A stretch of DNA of 64,000 nucleotides from the NCBI RefSeq assembly GCF_021249345.1, contig NZ_CP089588.1, positions 2,294,001 through 2,358,000 of the forward strand, given 5' to 3'. Below, piece after piece: positions 57,646-64,000 of the stretch. This DNA is from Halobacterium wangiae (GTDB lineage Archaea; Halobacteriota; Halobacteria; Halobacteriales; Halobacteriaceae). A model generated the notes under the pieces. It saw only the letters and a list, made by a program, of their open reading frames with translations, made no database searches and was not told the origin of the DNA. The position numbers were made by a program, and so were the translations under genes. Within the stretch, counting starts at the first letter, position 1, and each line of letters opens with the position of its first letter.

Positions 57646-58308
57646 TCAGTGCCTACGACTGACCACGGTACCCACTGCGACTGCGAGCAGCGCCACGAGG
57701 AGGCCGAACCCGGGGACGTCGGCGGCCGACGTGTCGCTGTCGGCGAGGTCCGTCGTCGTCTCGCCGGACTCCACTGTCGTCTCCGTCGACTCCGGCGTCT
57801 CCGACGTCCGGGTCGTCTCCGGGGGCGTCCAGCCGAACGCTCGCGCGGCGCGTTCCGCCGTCGTCTCGTTCTGTGTCACGAAGACGAACTGCGGGTTCGC
57901 CTCGAACGACCCCGACTCGATGGCGTCGGCGAGGCCCGCGCCGAGGCTGTAGGCGCTGACCACCTCGCCGTCGACGACGGTGAGCAGGCAGTACCCCTGG
58001 TCGTTGCGTTCCGCGTCGGCCCGACACGACTGGACGCCCTCGTCGGTGAACCCGGCGTCGACGAGCGTGTCGGTGAACGACGCGGCGCCAGAGTCGGTGA
58101 GCGTCACCGGGACCTGCCAGCCGGTCTCCCCTCTCTCGGGTGCGCCGGCGCGCTCGACGTCCGACGGCGTGACCACTGGCTCTTCGACCATCTCGCCATC
58201 GCTGGGGTACCGCGCGACGACTTCCGCGCTCGGGTCGGCTGCCGGGGTGCCAGCGACGCTGGCGGCGGCGAGCAGGAGGACGACGACTGCGAGGGGGACG
58301 CGTCTCAT
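57646..58308 (-). CDS. PGF-CTERM surface protein with SecD P1-head-like domain
   Basis: This is a 220-residue secreted protein. It has an N-terminal Sec signal (RRVPLAVVVLLLAAASVAG), a Thr/Ser/Glu-rich stalk (about 163-195), and a C-terminal PGF motif at about residues 199-201 followed by a hydrophobic helix and RRH. This is the recognition signal of archaeosortase ArtA, which removes the helix and attaches lipid. The central domain (WQVPVTLTDSGAASFTDTLV, CLLTVVDGEVVSAYSLGAGL, DAIESGSFEANPQFVFVT) resembles the P1 head of SecDF. The function is unknown; a surface-attached binding protein is plausible. A T-rich box lies 27 nt upstream. Confidence 0.78.
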   Translation of the reverse strand: MRRVPLAVVVLLLAAASVAGTPAADPSAEVVARYPSDGEMVEEPVVTPSDVERAGAPERGETGWQVPVTLTDSGAASFTDTLVDAGFTDEGVQSCRADAERNDQGYCLLTVVDGEVVSAYSLGAGLADAIESGSFEANPQFVFVTQNETTAERAARAFGWTPPETTRTSETPESTETTVESGETTTDLADSDTSAADVPGFGLLVALLAVAVGTVVSRRH

Positions 58309-58400
58309 GTCGAGTTGTGGCGTCGACGGATACCAAAAGTTCCCGGGTCGATTCTCTCGCGGGGCAACTGTTTACTCGCCGCGTCTGAAACTGGCCGGCG

Positions 58401-59369
58401 ATGACGAGTGACGAGGACCCCGCGCCAGACGCGGCGTACGCTCCCGGCGAGCAGATCCTCCCGGGGTGGCCGAGCGGCCCGGAGGTGGACGCAGACGTCG
58501 AGGGCGACGAGTCCGCGTTCGCGCTGGTCGGCAACGAGATCCGCGCCGCCATTATCCGGACGCTCGGCGACGAGCGCGGCCAGGAGGGACCGCGTCCCAT
58601 CCTCTCGTTCTCGGAGCTCCACGACGCCGTCGACGTGGACGTGGTCTCCAGCCAGTTCAACTACCACCTCCAGCGACTCGTCGGCAGCTTCGTCGACCAG
58701 ACCGAGGACGGCTACCGCCTCAAACCGGTCGGGTCCACGCTGTACCGAACGATTCGGGCAGGGACGTTCACCGGCGACGCGTCGTTCGGTCCGGTGGACG
58801 TCGGCTTCGACTGTCACCACTGCGGTGCCCCCGCGGAGGGCGTCTACGGCGACGGCATGTTCACCGTGCAGTGCCGGGGCTGTGAGACGCTGTTCGACCT
58901 GGTGCTCGCGCCGCCGGAGACCCTCGACCCCGGCGACGAACCGGAGCTACTGGACCGCCTGAACCAGTACACGCGCCACCGGCGCCTGGCGTTCCAGCGC
59001 GGGGTTTGTCCCACCTGCGTGAACCGCCTGGACACCAGACTCATCGACGGCGAGGCGTCGCCGTTCACCGACTACGAGCACCGCACGGTCTCCGTCCACC
59101 AGTCCTGCGGGCACTGTGGCGCCCAGATGTACGTCGGCGTCGGCGAAGCACTCCTCTACGACCCGGCCGTCGTCTCGTTCTGCTATGAGCGCGGCCGCGA
59201 CGTCACCAGCGAACCCGTCTGGCACCTCGAGTTCGCGATGACCGACCGCTTCGTCACGGTGCGCTCGCGGGACCCCTGGGAGGTGGCACTCGCCGTCGAG
59301 TTCGACGGCGACACGCTCGAACTCGTCGTGGACGGCGACTTGAACGTCGTCGAACGCAACTACTCGTAG
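58401..59369 (+). CDS. Winged-helix transcriptional regulator with C-terminal zinc-ribbon-like domain
   Basis: This is a 322-residue protein. The N-terminal part has an ArsR-like winged helix (LVGNEIRAAIIRTLGDERGQ, FSELHDAVDVDVVSSQFNYH, LQRLVGSFVDQTEDGYRLKP). The centre has two CxxC-type pairs (DCHHCGAPAEGVY with QCRGCETLF, and VCPTCVNRLD with SCGHCGAQM), fitting two small zinc sites. The C-terminal part is beta-rich (VALAVEFDGDTLELVVDGDL). The ligand is unknown. A T-rich box (gtttact, about 58369) lies about 29 nt upstream. It is divergent from the PGF-CTERM gene. Confidence 0.82.
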   Translation: MTSDEDPAPDAAYAPGEQILPGWPSGPEVDADVEGDESAFALVGNEIRAAIIRTLGDERGQEGPRPILSFSELHDAVDVDVVSSQFNYHLQRLVGSFVDQTEDGYRLKPVGSTLYRTIRAGTFTGDASFGPVDVGFDCHHCGAPAEGVYGDGMFTVQCRGCETLFDLVLAPPETLDPGDEPELLDRLNQYTRHRRLAFQRGVCPTCVNRLDTRLIDGEASPFTDYEHRTVSVHQSCGHCGAQMYVGVGEALLYDPAVVSFCYERGRDVTSEPVWHLEFAMTDRFVTVRSRDPWEVALAVEFDGDTLELVVDGDLNVVERNYS

Positions 59370-59403
59370 CGAACCGGGGAGTCCCAGACGTCCTCGTGCC
59401 GTT

Positions 59404-60603
59404 TCACTCGCACTGCACCGACCGCGCCACGTCGACGAGCAGCGCCACCGGGACGCCCTCACCCCGAACCGTGTAGCGGTACTCGTCGCAGTTCCAGGAG
59501 ACCGACGTCGTCGGGCCGACCGAGACCTCGGCCGTCCGGTCGCCGACAGTCACCTGCTGGTCGCCGTCGCGCACCGGCAACGTCCGGTCGTACGTCGCGA
59601 CCGTGACCCGCGCCGTCGCGTTCGCGTACGCCAGTCCGACGCCGCGGATCTGGCCGCTCGTCCGCGACGCGTACGTCAGTCCGAACGACGGCGGTAGCTC
59701 CGGCGTCGGGACGCCGATCGCTGCATCCGCGCGGAGCGCCCGCACGCTGTCGTAGGTGGTCGTCTCCGGGACGTCGAGCGTCTCGACGGTGGCGTTCGCG
59801 GGCGGGTCGAAGCTGAACGTCGAGTTCGCCAGCCCCGGGTCGAACGTCACGTTCGTGTACGTCGTGGTCGTCGACACCGTCTCTCCGTCCTCGGTCCACT
59901 CCGTCCGCTGTTTCAGCGGGAAGAAGTACTCCGCGTCCACCCACAGCGTCTGTCGGTACCCCGCTGTGTCGGCGTCGTCGGCCGGTTCGACCCGCAGCAC
60001 GTAGGCTGTCCGGCCGTCCACGGTCGTGGTCCCGTTGTAGCTGACGCCGTGAGCGGCAGCCGTTGGGGTGCTCGCACCAGGGGGTGTACTCCCCGTCGAG
60101 GCGACGACGGGGAGCGGCGAGATTGCGGGGCTCGCGGGTGCGGTGGCAGACTCCGACGGGTCGGACACGTTCAGTCGGGTGAACAGGCGCTCCAGTCGCT
60201 GGCCCTGGGAGGGCTCCTCGTCGCCGGAGAGCGAGAACTGGTCGACGACGTTCGCGTCACGGTCGTACAGCCACATCGTCGACCCGTTCGACACCACGAG
60301 TTCGTGCAGCCGGTCGGCGTCACCCACGACCAGCTCTCGGTGGGCGTCGGTCGACGGTCGACGCTGGACCTCGGTGACGGTGCGACTCGTGGCCTCCCCC
60401 CGCTCGACGACCGTCACCTTCGTCGCCGCGACTCCCTCGATGGACGCGTACCGCTCCGAAGCGTCCACCCCGAGCCGTTCACCGCCTCCCGCGCCGGCCG
60501 ACGGTGGCGTCAGCAGCCCACCGGCGGCGACCACGCTGGCGAGGACGACGACCACGGCGAGGAGGACGATCTTCGTCGGGTGGCTCGGCCCACTCCTGCG
60601 CAT
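59404..60603 (-). CDS. Secreted LolA-like lipoprotein-carrier fold protein (DUF2092-like)
   Basis: This 399-residue exported protein begins MRRSGPSHPTKIVLLAVVVVL with a hydrophobic segment and no lipobox Cys. Repeated long beta-strands (YASIEGVAATKVTVVERGEA, LHELVVSNGSTMWLYDRDAN, GYRQTLWVDAEYFFPLKQRT, TVSTTTTYTNVTFDPGLANS, TFSFDPPANATVETLDV) follow the LolA/LppX clam-like fold, where variable half-barrels bind lipid. A Pro/Thr-rich linker at about 135-165 is present. Function is unknown. The ATG at 60603 is chosen because of a TATA-like cgattatgc (minus strand, about 60627-60635) 27 nt upstream. Confidence 0.75.
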   Translation of the reverse strand: MRRSGPSHPTKIVLLAVVVVLASVVAAGGLLTPPSAGAGGGERLGVDASERYASIEGVAATKVTVVERGEATSRTVTEVQRRPSTDAHRELVVGDADRLHELVVSNGSTMWLYDRDANVVDQFSLSGDEEPSQGQRLERLFTRLNVSDPSESATAPASPAISPLPVVASTGSTPPGASTPTAAAHGVSYNGTTTVDGRTAYVLRVEPADDADTAGYRQTLWVDAEYFFPLKQRTEWTEDGETVSTTTTYTNVTFDPGLANSTFSFDPPANATVETLDVPETTTYDSVRALRADAAIGVPTPELPPSFGLTYASRTSGQIRGVGLAYANATARVTVATYDRTLPVRDGDQQVTVGDRTAEVSVGPTTSVSWNCDEYRYTVRGEGVPVALLVDVARSVQCE

Positions 60604-60741
60604 ACACGCTGACAAACTACCTGTCGTCGGCATAATCGTTTTGGAACGGCTACACGTCGGTCCGCGGAATCCTCGCGTCTCGCGCTCCTGGCCGAGTTTC
60701 ACTGCGAAACAACTTTGACGCGAAGGGAAGAGGTGGAACAC

Positions 60742-62727
60742 ATGGATTCGCTCGACGAAGTGGACGAAGTCGTCCACCGGCCGACCCGGGAGTTCGTCGA
60801 GTCCACGAACGTCTGGGCGTTCATGCAGGCCCACGACATCGCGGACTACGACGAACTCATCGAGCGCACGACGACCGACCTCGACTGGTTCTGGGGCGAA
60901 CTCCCCGACTACCTCGGCCTCGACTTCCACGAGGAGTTCGACCAGGTGCGCGACGAGACCGACGGCCCACAGTTCACGGAGTGGTACCCTGGCGCGGAAC
61001 TGAACGTCGCGCACAACACCGTCGACCGGCACGCCGCGACCGACTCACCGGACCGCAACCGGGTCGCCTGCATCTGGGAGGGCGAACCCGGCGAGGTGCG
61101 GGAGGTCACGTACCACGAACTCCACCGCCAGGCGAACAAGGTCGCCAACGCCCTGACCGAGCGCGGCATCGGCGAGGGCGACACCGTCGGCCTCTACATG
61201 CCGATGGTCCCGGAGGTGCAGAGCATCCTCTACGGCGTCTTCAAGGTTGGTGCCATCGCCGTCCCCATCTTCTCCGGGTTCGGCGTCGACGCCACGGCCA
61301 CCCGCATCGCGGACAGCGAGTGCTCGGTGCTGTTCACGGGCGACGGCTTCTACCGCCGCGGCGACCCCATCACGCTGAAGCAGACCGCCGACGAGGCCAT
61401 CGAGCAGGCCGGTCACGTCGAACACACCATCGTCTACGACCGGTTGGGATCCAGTGACCCCGAGGCCGACCTCGACATCCCGTGGGACGACGGTCGCGAC
61501 GAGTGGTGGGCCGACGCCGTCGAGACGCAGGACGACGAGTTCGAGACGCGCGTGATGGACGCCAGCGACCCCTGCATGCTCCTCTACTCGTCGGGCACGA
61601 CGGGGAAGCCGAAGGGCATCGTCCACACGCACGCCGGCGCACTCGTCCAGCCGGCCAAGGAGATCCACTTCGGCTTCGACCAGAAGCCAGCCGACCGCTT
61701 CTTCTGGGTGAGCGACATCGGCTGGATGATGGGTCCGTGGACGCTCATCGGCAACCACGCGTTCGGCGGTACCGTCGTGATGTACGAGGGGGCGCCCGAC
61801 CACCCCGAACCCGACCGATTCTGGGAGCTGATCGACCGCCACGGCGTCACCCAGTTCGGCATCTCGCCGACCGCCATCCGTGCGCTCCGCAAGTACGGCG
61901 ACGAGTGGCTCGACGGCCACGACCTCTCCTCGCTGCGCCTGCTCGGCTCCACGGGCGAGCCGTGGGACCCCGAGAGCTGGCAGTGGTTCTACGAGCACGT
62001 CGGCGGGAGCGAGGCGCCCATCGTCAACATTTCCGGCGGGACTGAGGTGTTCGGCTGCTTCCTGATGCCGATGCCCATCCAGGAGCTCAAACCCTGCACG
62101 CTCGGCGGGCCGGGCCTGGGCATGGACATCGACATCGTCGACGAGGGCGGAGACTCCATCAAGGACGAACACGAACGCGGCTACCTCGTCGCTCGCTCCT
62201 CGAACCCGGCGATGACGAAGTCGCTGTGGAGCGGCGACGAGCGCTACCTCAGGGAGTACTGGTCGCACTTCGAGGGCGTCTGGAACCACGGCGACTGGGC
62301 GCAGCAGGACGACGACGGCTTCTGGTTCCTCCACGGCCGCGCCGACGACGCCATCAACGTCGCAGGCCGGAAGGTCGGCCCCGCGGAGGTCGAGGGCGCG
62401 CTCATCGACCACGAGGCCGTCAACCAGGCCGCTGCGGTGGGCGTCCCCGACGACACCACCGGCGAGGCGGTCGTCGCCTACGTCATCCTCGAGGACCGCG
62501 AGTCACCCAGTGACGCGCTCGCCGAGGAACTGCGCGCCCACGTCGGCGAGGAACTCGGCAAACCGTTCCGGCCACGCGAGGTGCTGTTCGTCGACGCGTT
62601 CCCGAAGACGCAGTCTGGGAAGATCATTAGGCGCGCCATCGAGGGCGCCTACACGGGCGAGAACATCGGCGACCTCTCCAGCATCGAGAACCCGGACGCC
62701 CTCGAAGCCCTGCGAGACGCCTCCTAG
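60742..62727 (+). CDS. AMP-forming acyl-CoA synthetase
   Basis: This 661-residue ANL-superfamily enzyme has SDPCMLLYSSGTTGKPKGIV (P-loop, about 276-295), GTVVMYEGAPDHPEPDRFWE, QFGISPTAIRALRKYGDEWL, STGEPWDPESWQWFY, NISGGTEVFGCFLMP (adenylate motif), HGRADDAINVAGRKVGPAEVE, and the catalytic C-terminal Lys in KTQSGKIIRRAIEG. The long N-terminal extension (about 1-90, TREFVESTNVWAFMQAHDIA) matches the acetyl-CoA synthetase or propionyl-CoA-like subgroup. It activates a short or medium acid with ATP and CoA. Start ATG 60742; a TATA-like aactttga is 27 nt upstream. Its stop overlaps the convergent Nudix gene stop in a CTAG. Confidence 0.92.
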   Translation: MDSLDEVDEVVHRPTREFVESTNVWAFMQAHDIADYDELIERTTTDLDWFWGELPDYLGLDFHEEFDQVRDETDGPQFTEWYPGAELNVAHNTVDRHAATDSPDRNRVACIWEGEPGEVREVTYHELHRQANKVANALTERGIGEGDTVGLYMPMVPEVQSILYGVFKVGAIAVPIFSGFGVDATATRIADSECSVLFTGDGFYRRGDPITLKQTADEAIEQAGHVEHTIVYDRLGSSDPEADLDIPWDDGRDEWWADAVETQDDEFETRVMDASDPCMLLYSSGTTGKPKGIVHTHAGALVQPAKEIHFGFDQKPADRFFWVSDIGWMMGPWTLIGNHAFGGTVVMYEGAPDHPEPDRFWELIDRHGVTQFGISPTAIRALRKYGDEWLDGHDLSSLRLLGSTGEPWDPESWQWFYEHVGGSEAPIVNISGGTEVFGCFLMPMPIQELKPCTLGGPGLGMDIDIVDEGGDSIKDEHERGYLVARSSNPAMTKSLWSGDERYLREYWSHFEGVWNHGDWAQQDDDGFWFLHGRADDAINVAGRKVGPAEVEGALIDHEAVNQAAAVGVPDDTTGEAVVAYVILEDRESPSDALAEELRAHVGEELGKPFRPREVLFVDAFPKTQSGKIIRRAIEGAYTGENIGDLSSIENPDALEALRDAS

Positions 62728-63104
62728 AGCGCGTCGAGCAGCCCCTCCGGGGCCAGCGTCTCGCCGTACTTCCGGAAGTCGTCGACGTGGAGCCAGCAGA
62801 CCCGCGTCGTCTCGCCCACGTCGGGGTCGTACACCGTGAACCCCGACTCGGCGTACGGCCAGGCCTCCCGGATGCTCCCCTCCAGCACCCGCACGCCGTC
62901 GAACGTTCCGAGCGCCGAGGCCGCCACCAGCTCGACGCCCAGCACCGACGAGAACTCCGCTTCGAGTGCGGACTCGGCAGCGTCATCGCCGACGTGCCGA
63001 CCGAGCGGCCGGAAGACGCGCTCGCCGGCGTCGGGGTCGACGCGCTCCTCGACCAGCAACTCACCGTCGCGACGGACGACACAGCAGGCGCGGGGCTCCG
63101 ACAT
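62724..63104 (-). CDS. Nudix-fold protein with degenerate catalytic box
   Basis: This 126-residue protein begins MSEPRACCVVRRDGELLVEE, like a Nudix hydrolase, and RPLGRHVGDDAAESALEAEF occupies the Nudix box position. The box should read G-x5-E-x7-R-E-U-x-E-E-x-G-U, but here the key region is AEFSSVLGV, so the Arg and the two metal-binding Glu residues are lost. It therefore probably does not hydrolyse nucleoside diphosphates by the usual mechanism. VCWLHVDDFRKYGETLAPEG follows the usual C-terminal layout. The start at 63104 is used; its TAG overlaps the TAG of the acyl-CoA synthetase gene by 2 nt. Confidence 0.72.
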   Translation of the reverse strand: MSEPRACCVVRRDGELLVEERVDPDAGERVFRPLGRHVGDDAAESALEAEFSSVLGVELVAASALGTFDGVRVLEGSIREAWPYAESGFTVYDPDVGETTRVCWLHVDDFRKYGETLAPEGLLDAL

Positions 63105-63137
63105 CGGCCCGACCGAACCGTCACGCACGAAAAAGCG

Positions 63138-63704
63138 TTATTCTTCGGCCCACTCGCGGCGGAGCAACCCGTAGTTCACGAAGTCGCGGTACTCGCCGTC
63201 CACGTACGTCGCCTCCCGGTGTCGGAGCTCCTGCGTGAACCCGAGTGACTCCAGGAGGCCGCGGGACGCCTCGTTGTGAGCGAACGCCCCCGCGCCGACG
63301 CTGTGGACGCTCGTCGTCCGGAACACGAGGTCGACGAGCAGTTCCGCGGCCTCCGTCCCGTAGCCCTCGCCGTGGCGCTCGGGGAGCAGCCAGTAGGCCA
63401 GGTGTGCGCGCTCACCGTCGACCCGGTGGGCGTGGACCATCCCGATAGGTGTCGTCTCCTCGTCGTGCGGGTGGCCGTCGGGGGCGTCTTCGTCGTCCAG
63501 ACAGACGACGAAACTCAGGTTGCTGTCGCTTTCGCTCCGGTCCTCGACGAGGTCCTCGGCCTCCTCCAGGTTCTTTTGCTCGGCCATCCCGAGGAGGTAC
63601 CGGACGCGGGGGTCGGTAGTAGCGCGCTGCTGGAACGCCGCGTCCGAGCGCTCCACCGTGCGGAACGTCACGCGCTCGCCGCGCTCGACGACCGGCCCGG
63701 GCAT
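63138..63704 (-). CDS. GNAT acetyltransferase (RimJ/RimL-like), copy A
   Basis: This 188-residue protein has the layout of RimJ/RimL-type GNATs: VTFRTVERSDAAFQQRATTD, GMVHAHRVDGERAHLAYWLL, PERHGEGYGTEAAELLVDLV (acetyl-CoA loop H/R-G-x-G-Y-G), HSVGAGAFAHNEASRGLLES, LGFTQELRHREATYVDGEYR. Known relatives acetylate protein N-termini, antibiotics or small amines. Its ATG overlaps the TGA of the next gene upstream (63704-64000) by 1 nt, and that gene encodes a close relative, so they are a tandem duplicate pair. Confidence 0.85.
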   Translation of the reverse strand: MPGPVVERGERVTFRTVERSDAAFQQRATTDPRVRYLLGMAEQKNLEEAEDLVEDRSESDSNLSFVVCLDDEDAPDGHPHDEETTPIGMVHAHRVDGERAHLAYWLLPERHGEGYGTEAAELLVDLVFRTTSVHSVGAGAFAHNEASRGLLESLGFTQELRHREATYVDGEYRDFVNYGLLRREWAEE

Positions 63705-64000
63705 CAGTCGTCCTCCCACTCCCGTCGCAGCACGTCGTACTGGATCTCGTCGTAGTAGTCGCCGTCGATGTAGCGGGATTCGCGGCGACGCGCCACCTGC
63801 GTGAACCCCATCGCCTCGAGGAGACCGCGGGACGCGTCGTTGAACTCGTAGGCGCCCGCGCTGATCCCGTGGACGTCGTAGTTGCTGAACAGGTAGTCGA
63901 TGCCGAGTTCCGCCATCTCGCGGCCGTACCCCTCGCCGTGGTGCTCGGGGACGAGCCAGTACGCCAGCCACGCGCGGTCGCCGTCGACGTGCCGGGCACT
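63704..64000 (-). CDS. GNAT acetyltransferase (RimJ/RimL-like), copy B, 5' end beyond the window
   Basis: The visible 98 codons encode SARHVDGDRAWLAYWLVPEH, then HGEGYGREMAELGIDYLFSN, HGISAGAYEFNDASRGLLEA, MGFTQVARRRESRYIDGDYY and DVLRREWEDD. Each segment aligns with copy A (HRVDGERAHLAYWLLPERHG, ASRGLLESLGFTQ, LLRREWAEE). The stop TGA shares its last base position with the ATG of copy A. The 5' part, including the start codon, is outside the window. Confidence 0.82.
   Translation of the reverse strand, partial: SARHVDGDRAWLAYWLVPEHHGEGYGREMAELGIDYLFSNYDVHGISAGAYEFNDASRGLLEAMGFTQVARRRESRYIDGDYYDEIQYDVLRREWEDD

Noticed and set aside
1-64000. CRISPR arrays, insertion sequences, integrases, rRNA and tRNA genes
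   Set aside because: None could be supported. The repeats found are a few intergenic hairpins and short elements, without regular spacers, terminal inverted repeats or transposase genes.

Overview
The window is 64 kb of chromosome from an extremely halophilic archaeon (class Halobacteria). The evidence is high G+C, very acidic proteins rich in Asp, Glu and Val, Tat-type lipoprotein signals (pstS and the gene at 4840), a halocyanin-like cupredoxin, a PGF-CTERM surface protein, archaeal TFS, NAC and archaeal-type AspRS, the haloarchaeal folC-folP and purN-purH fusions, and TATA-like boxes about 25-28 nt upstream of many start codons, which implies leaderless mRNAs. A relative of Halobacterium is likely, but the genus is an inference. 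I see no transposase, integrase, CRISPR array, rRNA or complete tRNA. This is core chromosome, with genes densely packed on both strands.

Layout. 1-5.7 kb: a truncated polysaccharide deacetylase, a glycosyltransferase, the folate fusion folCP and a Tat lipoprotein flanked by direct repeats. 5.7-9.5 kb: a hairpin-rich spacer, purNH divergent from purB, and a zinc-ribbon protein. 9.5-15.1 kb: a six-gene lysine operon dapA-dapB-dapD-lysA-dapF-dapE in which every junction overlaps. 15.4-24.6 kb: housekeeping genes (phosphoesterase, NYN protein, PUA protein, nac-trmI, TFS, MFS transporter, enoyl-CoA hydratase, a nuclease-like protein, Nudix, a uS10 paralogue). 24.3-32.6 kb: NhaC antiporter, M20 amidohydrolase, halocyanin, geranylgeranyl reductase divergent from a [2Fe-2S] ferredoxin, rhodanese/metallo-beta-lactamase fusion, ferritin-like protein, glutaredoxin. 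32.8-39.3 kb: phosphate operon pstS-pstC-pstA-pstB-phoU with a divergent AbrB/PhoU regulator. 39.4-48.0 kb: PAPS-reductase-like protein, AspRS, methyltransferase, two aldo-keto reductases, a second reductase of the geranylgeranyl type, a succinylglutamate desuccinylase-like protein and a 2',5' RNA ligase-like protein. 47.9-49.0 kb: a small membrane-protein/Xre-regulator module with palindromic operators. 49.1-55.8 kb: 2-oxoacid:ferredoxin oxidoreductase korAB, a flavin reductase, methylmalonyl-CoA epimerase and the mutase catalytic subunit. 55.9-64.0 kb: an S66 peptidase, acetyltransferases, the PGF-CTERM protein, a winged-helix regulator, a LolA-like lipoprotein, an acyl-CoA synthetase and a degenerate Nudix protein.

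Several genes form working sets: purine and folate one-carbon metabolism (folCP, purNH, purB); lysine synthesis; high-affinity phosphate uptake with two PhoU-type proteins; and ferredoxin-linked metabolism (korAB, ferredoxin, reductases). The propionate-type genes (mce, mutase, an enoyl-CoA hydratase, an acyl-CoA synthetase) also fit together. The most interesting signals lie outside the genes. They are tandem 17-bp operators shared by two promoters of the Xre module, mirrored identical 12-nt promoter cores between the reductase and ferredoxin genes, leaderless mini-ORFs that end inside the next start codon, duplicated terminator hairpins after purNH, and a terminator module shared by phoU and korB.
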